Shown: in pieces, positions 15,790-25,038 of the stretch
Numbering within the stretch: the stretch's first letter is position 1
Layout of the letters: each line of letters opens with the position of its first letter
Assembly (NCBI RefSeq): GCF_003116095.1
Contig: NZ_LGRA01000021.1
Coordinates: forward strand, 1,181,086-1,245,085
Direction: 5' to 3'
Length of the DNA stretch: 64,000 nucleotides
Source of the DNA: Azospirillum sp. TSO35-2
Lineage (GTDB): Bacteria > Pseudomonadota > Alphaproteobacteria > Azospirillales > Azospirillaceae
Notes under the pieces: model-generated
The model's input: only the letters and a program-made list of their open reading frames with translations
The model's database searches: none
What the model was told of the DNA's origin: nothing
Program-made: the position numbers and the translations under genes

Positions 15790-16509
15790 TCACCCCATCC
15801 CCAGCCGGTCCTTCAGCGCGCCCAGGAAACGCCGGCTGACCGGGACCGTGTGGCCGCCGGTGGTCAGGATCTCCGCCAGCCCGCCGTCGACGAAGCGGAT
15901 TTCCCGGATGCGCTCCGGGTTGACCAGATGCTGGCGGTGGCAGCGGAACAGCGGGCTCTTTTCCTGCAGGGTGTGCAGGGTCAGTTCGGTGAAGCGCTCC
16001 TGCCCGTCCTCGGCGACGACATAGACGCCGGCGGGGCGCGAGACGACATACTCGACGTCGGCCAGCTTCATCAGCGTGATGCGGTTGACGCCGGTGCAGG
16101 GGATGTGGCGCAGCTCGGCCGCCCCCGGCAGCACGCTGACGTCCTGGGGCGCGCGTTCGCGGCGCAACCGCTGCAGGGTCTTGGCCAGCCGCGCCGGGTC
16201 GGCCGGCTTCAGCAGGTAGTCGAAGGCGTGCTCCTCGAAGGCCTGGACCGCGTATTCGTCGTGGGCGGTGAGGAAGACGATGCGCGGCATGCGGTCGGGG
16301 TCGAGCATCCCCAGCATCTCCAGCCCGCTGACCCGCGGCATCTGGATGTCGAGGAAGACCACGTCCGGCGCCTGCCGGTTGATGGCGCCGATCGCCTCGA
16401 TGGCGTTGGCGCATTCGCCGACGATGCGGACGTCGGCGGCCTCCTCCAACAGCCGGCGCAGCTCCTCGCGCGCCAGCGGCTCGTCGTCGACGATCAGGAC
16501 GTTCATCAT
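15790..16509 (-). CDS. LytTR-family response regulator (BtsR/YpdB type)
   Basis: 239 residues. The receiver domain (residues 1-120) has the acidic pocket VDDEP, the phosphorylated Asp in VVFLDIQMP, the Thr in FLTAHDEYA and the Lys in YLLKP. Residues about 145-238 form a LytTR DNA-binding domain (VEYVVSRPAGVYVVAEDG, PLFRCHRQHLVNPERI, VPVSRRFLG). It follows its histidine kinase by 24 bp. The nearby cstA/ybdD pair and BtsR-like repeats before cstA make this a probable pyruvate-responsive regulator. YpdB is the alternative family member. Confidence 0.9.
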   Translation of the reverse strand: MMNVLIVDDEPLAREELRRLLEEAADVRIVGECANAIEAIGAINRQAPDVVFLDIQMPRVSGLEMLGMLDPDRMPRIVFLTAHDEYAVQAFEEHAFDYLLKPADPARLAKTLQRLRRERAPQDVSVLPGAAELRHIPCTGVNRITLMKLADVEYVVSRPAGVYVVAEDGQERFTELTLHTLQEKSPLFRCHRQHLVNPERIREIRFVDGGLAEILTTGGHTVPVSRRFLGALKDRLGMG

Positions 16510-16533
16510 GTAAGGGCCATCATGCGGGGACCA

Positions 16534-18231
16534 TCATGCGGGAACCGGCTCTTCCAGGGGCAGGCGCAGGGTGACGCGGGTGGCGACGTCGGGGTCGCAA
16601 GCGACCACGACGCCGTAGGTCTCACCGTAGCGGTTGCGGATGCGGCGGTCGACGATGGTCATCCCCAACCCGTCGCCGCCCGGCTTCGCCTCGAACAGGC
16701 CGGCGTTGTCCTCGACCGACAGCAGCAGGTCGCCGCCCTCGCGGCGGGCGGCGATGCGGACGCGGCCGTCGCCGAGCAACTGGGCGGTGCCGTGCTTGAT
16801 GGCGTTCTCCACCAGCGGCTGGAGCGAGAAGGCCGGCAGCCGGGCGTGGCGCAGGTCGTCGGGCACGTCGATGTCGACCGCCAGCCGGCCGGTGAAGCGC
16901 GCCAGCTCGATCTGCAGGTAGGCGCTGACATGCTCGACCTCGTCGTTCAGCGAGGCCATCTCGCTGGGCCGCTTCAGGTTCTTGCGGAAGAAGGTCGACA
17001 GGTTCTGCACCAGCTGGCGGGCGCGCTCCGGGTCGTTGCGGATCACCGCGGAGATGGTGTTCAGCGCGTTGAACAGGAAATGCGGGTTGACCTGGGCGTG
17101 CAGCAGCTTGATTTCCGACTGGGCGAGCAGGGCCTTCTGCTGCTCGTAGCGGCCGGCCAGGATCTGGTTGGACAGCAGCCGGGCGATGCCCTCGCCCAGC
17201 GTGCGGTTGATGGTGGAGAAGATCTTGGTCTTCGGCTCGTACAGCTTGATGGTGCCGATCACCCCGCCATCCTCGCCGACCAGCGGGATCACCAGCGCCG
17301 CCCCCAGCCGGCATTGCGGGCTGATCGAGCAGCGGTAGGCCACCTCGTTGCCGTCGGCGTAGATCACCTGGTTGTGGGCGATGGCCTGATGGGTCTGCTT
17401 TGAGCTGATCGGCGTGCCGGGCAGATGATGGTCGTCGCCGATGCCGATGAAGGCCAGCAGCTTCTCGCGGTCGGTGATCGCCACCGCGCCGACGCCGGTT
17501 TCCTCGTAGATGATGCGGGCGACGCGGGTGCTGTTCTCGCTGTTGAAGCCGCCGCGCAGCACGCCGTCGGCGCGGGCGGCGATCTTCAGCGCCTTGGCGG
17601 AAAAGGCGCTGGACTGCTTCTCGTCCAGCACGCGGCGCTCCAGCAGGATGCGCATGAACAGCGCGGCGCCCAGCGTGTTGGCGATGATCATCGGCGCCGC
17701 CACCACCTCGACCAGATGCACCGCCGCCTCGAACGGCCGCGCCACCGCCAGGATGATCATCATCTGGACCAGTTCGGCGACGAAGGTGACGGCGCCGACG
17801 CGCAGCGGGTTGAACAGCGGCTCGATCCGGCCGTGGCGGACCATGTGGCGATGGACCAGCCCGCCGATCAGCCCCTCCGCCATGGTGGAGAGGGCGCAGG
17901 CCAGCGCCGACATGCCGCCCAGCGAGTAGCGGTGCAGTCCCCCCGTCAGCCCGACCGCGAGCCCGACCGACGGCCCGCCGAAGATGCCGCCCAGCACCGC
18001 GCCGATCGCCCGCGTGTTGGCGATGCTGTCGTCGATGTGGAGGCCGAAATAGGTCCCCATGATGCAGAACATCGAGAAGATCAGGTAGCAGGCCAGCTTG
18101 TGCGGCCAGCGCACCGTCACATGGGTCAGCGGCAGGAACAGCGGCGTCCGGCTCAGCAGATAGGCGATCACCAGATAGACGCACATCTGCTGAAGCAGGG
18201 AGAGGATGAGGGTGAACGGCTCGACGGTCAT
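16534..18231 (-). CDS. LytS/BtsS-type membrane sensor histidine kinase
   Basis: 565 residues. The N-terminal 200 residues hold five to six helices of the 5TMR-LYT domain, including FGGPSVGLAVGLTGGLHRY. A GAF domain follows (about 225-345: GVGAVAITDREKLLAFIGIG, SPQCRLGAALVIPL). The kinase core has the H box HAQVNPHFLFNALNTI with the phospho-His, and ATPase motifs LVENAIKHG and GDGLGMTIVDRRI. Architecture equals BtsS (YehU), the high-affinity pyruvate sensor of E. coli, and YpdA. AAGGA eight bases upstream supports ATG 18231. It is upstream of the response regulator in one operon. Confidence 0.9.
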   Translation of the reverse strand: MTVEPFTLILSLLQQMCVYLVIAYLLSRTPLFLPLTHVTVRWPHKLACYLIFSMFCIMGTYFGLHIDDSIANTRAIGAVLGGIFGGPSVGLAVGLTGGLHRYSLGGMSALACALSTMAEGLIGGLVHRHMVRHGRIEPLFNPLRVGAVTFVAELVQMMIILAVARPFEAAVHLVEVVAAPMIIANTLGAALFMRILLERRVLDEKQSSAFSAKALKIAARADGVLRGGFNSENSTRVARIIYEETGVGAVAITDREKLLAFIGIGDDHHLPGTPISSKQTHQAIAHNQVIYADGNEVAYRCSISPQCRLGAALVIPLVGEDGGVIGTIKLYEPKTKIFSTINRTLGEGIARLLSNQILAGRYEQQKALLAQSEIKLLHAQVNPHFLFNALNTISAVIRNDPERARQLVQNLSTFFRKNLKRPSEMASLNDEVEHVSAYLQIELARFTGRLAVDIDVPDDLRHARLPAFSLQPLVENAIKHGTAQLLGDGRVRIAARREGGDLLLSVEDNAGLFEAKPGGDGLGMTIVDRRIRNRYGETYGVVVACDPDVATRVTLRLPLEEPVPA

Positions 18232-18346
18232 GGCACGGGTCCTTGGGGGCGCCCCTGAAAACGGCGGCGACAGTCTACGTCACCCGGCCGTTCCGTCGAT
18301 GGGACATCCTTGCATTGCCGCTCTCACCCGCCGTGAGGCATGCCGG

Positions 18347-19159
18347 TCACTTCCGCGGCGCCGGGTGCAGCAACGCCACCGGCGGCGGGGCCTCCGCCTG
18401 CCGCATCGCCGCCTCCCACTCGGTCATCGTCACGAAGCGGTAGCCGCGGCGCCGGCCCTCGTCCAGCAGCGCCGGCAACGCCTTCAGCGAGGCCGCCTTG
18501 GTGCTGTGCATCAGGATGACGGCGCCGGGGGCCAGCCGCGGCGCGACCCGGCCGAAGATCGCCTTGTCGTCGATGTCCTTCCAGTCCTGGGTGTCGATGG
18601 TCCACAGCACCGTCTGCATGCCATGGACGCGCGCCAGCGCCGCGAGCCCGTCGTTGACGTCGCCATAGGGCGGCCGGAACCAGGCCGGATGGACGCCGGC
18701 GGCGGCCAGCGCGACGTCCGCCTTGGCCAGGTTCCATTCCTGCTGCGGAAGGGACAGGTCGGTCATCATCGGGTGGGTCTGGGTGTGGCTGCCGACCTCG
18801 TTGCCGGAGGCCGCCACCAGCGCGGCGATGTCCTTGTGCTCCTCGACCTTGCTGCCGATGAAGAAGAAGGTCGCCTTCGCCCCGTGCTCCCGCAGCACGT
18901 CGAGGATGCGGCGGTCGTTGGCGTCGGGACCATCGTCGATGGTCAGCGCCACCACCTGCGCCGCCGGCGCCTTGCGGTCGACCTGCCCCAGGTTCAGCGG
19001 CGAACCGGGGAGCAGATGCTCGGTCACGAAGGGCGCCGCGCCGTGGGTGGCGGCGTAGCTGCGCGGCTGGGCCGCGGCGGCGAGCGGCGACAGGATCAGG
19101 GCGGCGGCAACCGCGGAACGGACCACGGGCAGGACGGCACGGCGGACGACGTCGATCAT
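18347..19159 (-). CDS. Secreted polysaccharide deacetylase (NodB domain)
   Basis: 270 residues with an N-terminal signal sequence (VAAALILSPLAAAAQP). The NodB/CE4 motifs are complete: TIDDGPD (catalytic base and metal Asp), SHTQTHP (metal His pair), RPPYGD, DTQDW and LMHS. It would remove acetyl groups from N-acetylglucosamine in an extracellular or cell-wall polymer. It is not near any nod or exopolysaccharide cluster. Start ATG 19159 lacks a clear Shine-Dalgarno but gives a sensible signal peptide. Confidence 0.9.
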   Translation of the reverse strand: MIDVVRRAVLPVVRSAVAAALILSPLAAAAQPRSYAATHGAAPFVTEHLLPGSPLNLGQVDRKAPAAQVVALTIDDGPDANDRRILDVLREHGAKATFFFIGSKVEEHKDIAALVAASGNEVGSHTQTHPMMTDLSLPQQEWNLAKADVALAAAGVHPAWFRPPYGDVNDGLAALARVHGMQTVLWTIDTQDWKDIDDKAIFGRVAPRLAPGAVILMHSTKAASLKALPALLDEGRRRGYRFVTMTEWEAAMRQAEAPPPVALLHPAPRK

Positions 19160-19314
19160 CGGAATGCGGCACGCTGGGGAAGGTCAACCCGCACCGGGCC
19201 GGCGGGTGGTCAGCCGTTCGTCATCCGGAAGAACGGCGAACCGCCACGAGCTATGGCGGGGCCACCGTCCCCGCACAAGGGCTTTCTTTGGGCCGTCCCG
19301 CCGCCCCCCAGGCG

Positions 19315-20859
19315 TCAGGCCGCGCGCTTGTCGAACAGGTCCTTGTTGGCGTCGCGCAGCAGGTTCTTCTGCACCTTGCCCATGGCGTTGCGCGGCAGCT
19401 CGTCGGCGAAGACGACCGCCTTCGGCACCTTGAAGTTGGCGAGTTGCTCCTTGCAGGCGCGGATCACCGCCGCCTCGTCGACGCCGTCGGCGTCCGGCCG
19501 GCGCAGCACCACCGCCACCACCGCCTCGCCGAAGTCGCGGTGCGGCACGCCGATCACCGCCGATTCGACCACCCCGTCGATGGCGTCGATCACCGTCTCG
19601 ACCTCCTTGGGGTAGACGTTGAAGCCGCCGGAGATCACCAGATCCTTGGCCCGGCCGATGATGTGGACATAGCCGCGCGCGTCGATCCGGCCGATGTCGC
19701 CGGTGATGAAGAAGCCGTCGGCGCGGAACTCCTGCGCGGTCTTCTCCGCCATGCGCCAGTAGCCGGAGAACACGTTCGGCCCCTTCACCTCCAGGACGCC
19801 GACCTCGCCGTCGGCGACCGGCCGGCCGGTCTTCTCGTCGGCCACCCGCACCGACACGTCGGGCAGCGGGAAACCGACGGTGCCGGGGATGCGGTCGCCC
19901 TCCAGCGGGTTGGAGGTCAGCATCCCGGTTTCGGTCATGCCGTAGCGCTCCAGGATCGCCTGGCCGGTGCGGGCCTGGAACTCCCGGTGGGTGTCGGCCA
20001 GCAGCGGGGCGGAGCCCGAGATGAACAGCCGCATGTGGGCGGTGACCGCGCGCGTCAGCCGCTGGTCGCTCAGCAGGCGCGTGTAGAAGGTCGGCACCCC
20101 CATCATCACGGTCGCCCGCGGCAGCAGGCGGAACACGGCGTCGGGATCGAACTTCGGAAGGAACAGCATGGAGCCGCCGTTCATCAGCACGCAGTTGGTG
20201 GCGACGAACAGCCCGTGCGTGTGGAAGATCGGCAGGACGTGCAGCAGCACGTCGTCGGGCCGGAAGCCCCACAGCCGGTGCAGCGTCGCCGCGTTGGAGG
20301 ACAGGTTGCGGTGCGACATCATCGCCCCCTTCGACCGCCCGGTGGTGCCGGAGGTGTAGAGGATCGCCGCCAGATCGTCCGGCCCGCAGGCGACGGTGTC
20401 GAAGGCCGGGTCCAGCCCGGCGGCGCGGTCCGGCAGGGTGCCCTCGCCATGGCTGTCCAGCGTCAGCAGCGTCCCCACCCCGGCGTCGGCCGCGGTGTCG
20501 GCCAGCGTTCCGGCGGAGGACGGGGTGCAGACGAACACCCGCGGCGCCGCATCGGTCAGGAAATAGCCGACCTCCGCCCGGGTGTAGGCGGTGTTCAGCG
20601 GCAGATAGGCCGCACCGGCGCGCAGGCAGGCGAGGTAGAGGAACACCGCCTCCGCCGACTTCTCCACCTGCACGGCGACCCGGTCGCCCTTGACGACGCC
20701 GAGGTCGGCCAGCAGCCGGGCGTAGCGGCCGCTGATGTCCCGCAGGTCGCGGTAGCTGTAGCGGCGGCCGGACTCCAGCTCGATGAAGGGAGCGTCGGCG
20801 TTGGCGGGAAAGCGGCTGGCGACGATGTCGAAGACATTACCGGTCATGATCGATGGCAT
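19315..20859 (-). CDS. matB: Malonate--CoA ligase (malonyl-CoA synthetase)
   Basis: 514 residues, ANL superfamily. ILYTSGTTGRSKGAMMSH is the ATP-binding P-loop; ERYGMTETGML, GDIGRIDARGYVHIIGRAKD and the C-terminal PRNAMGKVQKNLLR (catalytic Lys) are complete. The whole pattern is closest to MatB, which makes malonyl-CoA from malonate, CoA and ATP. The neighbouring TRAP transporter and GntR regulator reproduce the rhizobial mat locus, but matA (malonyl-CoA decarboxylase) is not here. ATG 20859 is taken; ATG 20847 is about equally possible. Confidence 0.85.
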   Translation of the reverse strand: MPSIMTGNVFDIVASRFPANADAPFIELESGRRYSYRDLRDISGRYARLLADLGVVKGDRVAVQVEKSAEAVFLYLACLRAGAAYLPLNTAYTRAEVGYFLTDAAPRVFVCTPSSAGTLADTAADAGVGTLLTLDSHGEGTLPDRAAGLDPAFDTVACGPDDLAAILYTSGTTGRSKGAMMSHRNLSSNAATLHRLWGFRPDDVLLHVLPIFHTHGLFVATNCVLMNGGSMLFLPKFDPDAVFRLLPRATVMMGVPTFYTRLLSDQRLTRAVTAHMRLFISGSAPLLADTHREFQARTGQAILERYGMTETGMLTSNPLEGDRIPGTVGFPLPDVSVRVADEKTGRPVADGEVGVLEVKGPNVFSGYWRMAEKTAQEFRADGFFITGDIGRIDARGYVHIIGRAKDLVISGGFNVYPKEVETVIDAIDGVVESAVIGVPHRDFGEAVVAVVLRRPDADGVDEAAVIRACKEQLANFKVPKAVVFADELPRNAMGKVQKNLLRDANKDLFDKRAA

Positions 20860-20937
20860 CCCTCGCTGGCGAATGCACGACTGTATGGCCCAGACGCAGG
20901 GCGCGGGCGACTCAAGTTTTCTCGACGGCGGCGCGGC

Positions 20938-22275
20938 TCAGCCGCCGTACACCCAGCCGGGAAGGGCGGTGGCGATGCCGGGGGCCAGGCAGAGCAGCAG
21001 GACGCACAGCATGATCAGGCCGACGAAGGGCATGACGCCCCAGATGACGTCCTTCAGCGGGATGTCCGGCGCGATGTTCTTGATGACGAAGATGTTCAGC
21101 CCGACCGGGGGATGGATCAGCCCCATCTCCATCACCACCATCATGACCACGCCGAACCAGATCAGGTCGAAACCGGCGGCGCGCAGCGGCGGCAGGATGA
21201 TCGGCGCCGTCATCAGGATGATCGACACCGGCGGCAGGAAGAAGCCCAGCACCACCACCATCAGCAGGATCGCCGCCAGCAGCACCCAGCGCGACAGCTT
21301 CAGCGCCACGATGGCCTCCGCCGCGCTCTGGCTGATGTGCAGGTAGCTCATCACGTAGGAATAGAGCAGCGACATGCCGATGATCATCATCAGCATCGTC
21401 GATTCCCGCAGCGTCGCCGTCAGCATCGGGCCGAACTGGTCCAGCCGGTGGGCGCCATAGACCAGCGCCACCAGCGCCAGCGCCAGCACGCCGCCCAGCC
21501 CGGCGGTCTCCGACGGGGTGGCGAAGCCGCCATAGAGCGCCACCATGACGCCGGTCAGCAGGATGACGAAGGGCAGGACGCGCGGCAGCGACGACAGCTT
21601 CTCCCGGGTGGTGAAGCGCTCCTCCGACAGCAGGGGCGAGTCGAGCCGGCCCTGCTCCAGCGCCAGCCGCTTTTCCTTGCGGAAGCGCAGCACGGCGTAG
21701 GTCGCGAACAGCACCACCATCAGGATGCCGGGGCCGATGCCGGCCAGGAACAGCCGGCCCAGCGACTGTTCGGCGGCAACGGCGTAGAGGATCATGGTGA
21801 TCGACGGCGGCAGCAGGATGCCCAGCGTGCCGCCGGCGGCGATGATGCCGGCGGCGAACCCGCCGGAATAGCCACGCCGCCGCATCTCCGGGATGCCGGC
21901 GCTGCCGATCGCCGAACAGGTCGCCGGGCTGGATCCGGCCATCGCCGCGAACAGGCCGCAAGCGAAGACGTTGGCGACGCCGAGGCCGCCCGGCACCCGG
22001 TGCAGCCAGGCGTGCAGCGCCGAATAGAGGTCGGCGCCGGCCCGCGACTTGCCGATCGCCGCCCCCTTCAGGATGAACAGCGGGATGGTCAGCAGGGTTA
22101 TGCTGGCCATTTCCTCGTAGACGTTCTGCGCCACGGTATCCAGCGCCGCCGCCGGCATGAAGACGACCATGAACAGCGTCGCCACCAGCCCCAGCGCGAA
22201 GGCGATCGGGATGCCGGCGAACAGCATGCCGAAGGTCGCCGCCCCGTACATCAGCCCGAGTTCGAGGGCGCCCAT
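20938..22275 (-). CDS. TRAP transporter large permease (DctM), probably malonate
   Basis: 445 residues, about 12 hydrophobic helices. PIAFALGLVATLFMV, GSSPATCSAIGSAGIPEM, GGTLGILLPPSITMILYAV and GLIHPPVGLNIFVIKNIAPD are DctM-family signatures. It forms the sodium-coupled transport pore with the small permease. The ATG shares one base with the upstream dctQ stop (TGATG), so the two are translated together. Malonate as substrate is inferred from matB, 78 bp downstream. Confidence 0.93.
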   Translation of the reverse strand: MGALELGLMYGAATFGMLFAGIPIAFALGLVATLFMVVFMPAAALDTVAQNVYEEMASITLLTIPLFILKGAAIGKSRAGADLYSALHAWLHRVPGGLGVANVFACGLFAAMAGSSPATCSAIGSAGIPEMRRRGYSGGFAAGIIAAGGTLGILLPPSITMILYAVAAEQSLGRLFLAGIGPGILMVVLFATYAVLRFRKEKRLALEQGRLDSPLLSEERFTTREKLSSLPRVLPFVILLTGVMVALYGGFATPSETAGLGGVLALALVALVYGAHRLDQFGPMLTATLRESTMLMMIIGMSLLYSYVMSYLHISQSAAEAIVALKLSRWVLLAAILLMVVVLGFFLPPVSIILMTAPIILPPLRAAGFDLIWFGVVMMVVMEMGLIHPPVGLNIFVIKNIAPDIPLKDVIWGVMPFVGLIMLCVLLLCLAPGIATALPGWVYGG

Positions 22276-22835
22276 CAGCCCAGCTCCCCATCGCGCAGCA
22301 GGAAGTCCAGCAGTTGCAGCAGGATCTGCACCGACAGCAGGCTCATGCCGAACGCCATGAAGGAATAGGGAATCCACAGCGGCGGCGCCCAGGAGGACTG
22401 GGTCACCATGCCGTCGACCCAGGCCTCGTGCCACAGCGTCCAGGATTTCCAGGAAAAGAAGGCGCAGAAGCCGAAGGAGGCGAGGTCGGCGACGAAGCGG
22501 CGCCAGCGCTCCACCGCCGGCGGCAGCAGCTCCGCCACCGCGTCGATGGCGACATGGCCGCGCCGCGCCTGCACCCAGGCCGCCGACATGAAGGTGGCGC
22601 CGACCAGCAGGAACACCGCCATCTCGTCCTGCCAGTCGGCCGGGTGATGGAAGGCGTAGCGGACGACGGCCTCGTGCGTCAGCACGACGCCCGCCGCCAC
22701 CAGGGCGATGGCCGCCAGCACGACGACGACGCGGTTGACCAGCGCCAGCGCCGCCCCGACCGTGCGCAACGCCGGGGAACGCAACACCGGCTCACCGGCG
22801 CTCCCCAGCACCAGGTTGCGTTCCGCGGCCGACAT
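22275..22835 (-). CDS. TRAP transporter small permease (DctQ)
   Basis: 186 residues with four hydrophobic helices; VVRYAFHHPADWQDEMAVFL and AWVQARRGHVAIDAVAELLP are the conserved DctQ blocks. It pairs with the large permease. Its start overlaps the dctP stop and its own stop overlaps the dctM start, both as TGATG. Confidence 0.92.
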   Translation of the reverse strand: MSAAERNLVLGSAGEPVLRSPALRTVGAALALVNRVVVVLAAIALVAAGVVLTHEAVVRYAFHHPADWQDEMAVFLLVGATFMSAAWVQARRGHVAIDAVAELLPPAVERWRRFVADLASFGFCAFFSWKSWTLWHEAWVDGMVTQSSWAPPLWIPYSFMAFGMSLLSVQILLQLLDFLLRDGELG

Positions 22836-23869
22836 CAGACCTGCTCCGCCAGCTTCAGCAGGCGGGCGCCGTCCTTGACCCGGTCGGCGAAGTCCTTCCA
22901 GGCGGTTTCCCGGGCGATCTCGGTCCAGCGCTTCACCGCGTCGGCGGTCATGTCGGCGGTGGCGACGCCGGCCTTGCCGTAGATCTCGGCGACCCGCGCA
23001 TCGTCCTCTTGCGCCGCCTTGTAGCCGAAATCCTCCATCTCCAGCCCGACCTGCTCGACCACCTTCTGCTGGTCGGGTGTCAGGGCGTCGAAGACGCTCT
23101 TCGACATCATCAGCGGTTCCATCATGAACCAATAGCTGTGCTGGCGCGGCACGGTCAGGTGCTTGGCCAGTTCCTCCAGCTTGAACGAGATCAGGCTGGT
23201 CGAGGAGGTGATGGCGGCGTCGACCGCGCCGGTCTGCATGCCGGCGTACAGCTCGTTGGACGGGATGGTGCTGACCGCCGCGCCGGCGGCCTTCAGCATC
23301 ATGTCCATCTCGCGGCTGCCGCCGCGGATCTTCATGCCCTTGACGTCGTCGGGGGTCATCACCGCGCCGGACCGCGACGCGGTGCCGCCGGCCTGCCAGA
23401 TCCAGGTCAGCAGCTTGACGCCCTTGCCGTCGAGGATGCGCGCCAGTTCCTGGCCGATCTCGGCGTTGCGCCACTTGCGGCCCTGCTCGTAGCTGGTGAC
23501 CAGGCAGGGCATCAGCCCGAGATTGGCCTCCGGCACCTCGCCGCCGGCGTAGGGCAGGGGGTAGAGGCTGAGATCGAGCGCGCCCTTCCGCAGCGCGCTG
23601 AACTGCGCCAGCGTCTTCATCAGCGACGAGCTGGGGTAGATCTCGAACTTCAGCGCCCCGCCGGTCCGCTTTTCCACCTCGGCGGCGAAGCGGCGGGTGA
23701 TGCGGTCGCGGAAATCACCCTCCTCCAGGGTGCCACCCGGGAACTGGTGGGAGATTTTCAGGGTGCGGGCCTCGGCCGCCCAGCCCAGGCGGGACGCGGC
23801 GACGATGGCCGGGGCGGCCAGAGGGACGGCCAGGGCGGCGCCGACCACGGCGCGACGCGAAACGATCAT
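22835..23869 (-). CDS. TRAP transporter substrate-binding protein (DctP), probably malonate
   Basis: 344 residues. The leader has a twin-arginine motif, SRRAVVG, before a hydrophobic stretch, so Tat export is possible. DctP-family features: FPGGTLEEGDFRDRI, IYPSSSLMKTLAQFSALRKG, DDVKGMKIRGG (with the carboxylate-binding Arg) and VSTIPSNELYAGMQTGAVDA. It captures the substrate in the periplasm. ATG 23869 is preceded by GGAAGGGG. First gene of the dctPQM-matB operon. Confidence 0.92.
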   Translation of the reverse strand: MIVSRRAVVGAALAVPLAAPAIVAASRLGWAAEARTLKISHQFPGGTLEEGDFRDRITRRFAAEVEKRTGGALKFEIYPSSSLMKTLAQFSALRKGALDLSLYPLPYAGGEVPEANLGLMPCLVTSYEQGRKWRNAEIGQELARILDGKGVKLLTWIWQAGGTASRSGAVMTPDDVKGMKIRGGSREMDMMLKAAGAAVSTIPSNELYAGMQTGAVDAAITSSTSLISFKLEELAKHLTVPRQHSYWFMMEPLMMSKSVFDALTPDQQKVVEQVGLEMEDFGYKAAQEDDARVAEIYGKAGVATADMTADAVKRWTEIARETAWKDFADRVKDGARLLKLAEQV

Positions 23870-24280
23870 GATGGGTGGACCCCTTCCGTTGGGCACGGCC
23901 TTGCCCATGCCGCGCCCCGGCGCCAAGGGGCGGGGATGGCGCGGCCGGACAGCCGGTGCGGGACCTGTCTTCAGCGGTGATGCGGAGACGCCTGCGGCCT
24001 GACGGTCAGGTGTGCGGGTCGAGGGGAAGCCAGCGCGTCATCGTGTCCTCCTGTATCGCTGTCTTGGCCGACGTCGCTGCGGCGGGCTGTATCACCCATT
24101 CGTCTTCTTGCATGCGATCGGCATCTTAGTGCATACATGAAATGGTCCGTATGGGCAATTGTTTTGTCACTATTGTATGCGGAAGGGGCGGAACCGGTTA
24201 GAATGCCGACGTCGAATGCCGCCCTGGAACACCGCCCTGGACTGCAGACGTCGGGCGACCACACCGCCGCAGGAGCCAGC
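23870..24280. promoter_or_regulatory. Divergent control region between dctP and the GntR gene
   Basis: 411 bp with no supported gene. Three copies of a GTATG half-site occur at 24132-24136 (as CATAC), 24149-24153 and 24175-24179; the first two form an inverted pair with a 12-base spacer. This AT-richer patch is the probable operator of the GntR-family regulator and holds the promoters for both sides. Confidence 0.5.
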
Positions 24281-24991
24281 ATGAGCGAACAGAACACCGA
24301 TCAGCCCGCCCCCCCGTTCGAAGAGGCCAAGCTGAACCGGGCCGACCGGCTGCGCGTGGCGATCGAGGAGGACATCGCGTCGGGCCGTCTGCCGCCCGGC
24401 TCCCGGTTGGAGGAAAGCGCGCTGGCCGAACGCTTCAACGTCTCGCGCACCCCGGTGCGGGAGGCGCTGGCCCAACTGGCCTCGGCCGGCTTCGTCGAGA
24501 TGCGGCCACGGCAGGGCGCGGTGGTCGCGACGCTCAGCATCGACACCATCCTCGAGATGTTCGAGGTGATGGCGAACCTGGAGTCCCTCTGCGCCGAACT
24601 TTGCGCCCGGCGCATGACCGCCGAGGGCCATGCCGCCCTGCTGGCGCTGCACCGGCGCTGCGAGGAGGTGATCACCAACGGCGACATCGACGCCTATTAC
24701 GACGCCAACCGGCGCTTCCACGAGGCGATCTACGCCGGCAGCCACAACCGCCATCTGGAAGAGATGACGCGGGCGCTGCGCAACCGCGTCTCCTCCTACC
24801 GGCGCATCCAGTTGAAGCATCCCGGCCGGCCGCGCCGGTCCTGGCAGGAGCATGACCTCATCGTCCAGGCCATCCTGCAGGGCGACCCCGACCGGGCGCG
24901 CACGCTCACCAAGCAGCACATCGCCATCCAGGGCGACACCTTCACCGACTTCATGGCGCTGCTGCGCGCCTCCCGCCTCGACGTCGCCTGA
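24281..24991 (+). CDS. GntR-family (FadR/FCD) regulator of the malonate-type locus
   Basis: 236 residues. The winged HTH (residues about 19-85) has IASGRLPPGSRLEESALAER, FNVSRTPVREALAQLASAGF and MRPRQGAVV; the C-terminal FCD ligand domain has the metal-binding pattern DANRRFHEAIYAGSHN and HDLIVQAILQGD. CAGGAG nine bases upstream fixes ATG 24281. It is divergent from dctPQM-matB, as matR is in rhizobia, so it likely represses or activates the operon in response to malonate or malonyl-CoA. Confidence 0.9.
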   Translation: MSEQNTDQPAPPFEEAKLNRADRLRVAIEEDIASGRLPPGSRLEESALAERFNVSRTPVREALAQLASAGFVEMRPRQGAVVATLSIDTILEMFEVMANLESLCAELCARRMTAEGHAALLALHRRCEEVITNGDIDAYYDANRRFHEAIYAGSHNRHLEEMTRALRNRVSSYRRIQLKHPGRPRRSWQEHDLIVQAILQGDPDRARTLTKQHIAIQGDTFTDFMALLRASRLDVA

Positions 24992-25013
24992 AGGGTGGGA
25001 CGCCCGCCGCCGT

Positions 25014-25029
25014 TGTGGGACGTCCCACA
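25014..25029. repeat. 16-bp perfect palindrome between convergent genes
   Basis: TGTGGGACGTCCCACA lies in the 47-bp gap between the stops of the GntR gene and parB. It is identical to the core of the cstA terminator at 11525-11540. No T run follows, so it is not a plain intrinsic terminator. Confidence 0.7.
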
Positions 25030-25038
25030 CCCTTGCGG

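Noticed and set aside
19288..22368. A 1026-codon plus-strand reading frame
   Set aside because: It is opposite matB and dctM; the sequence is Arg/Gln/His-rich low complexity, a high-GC shadow.
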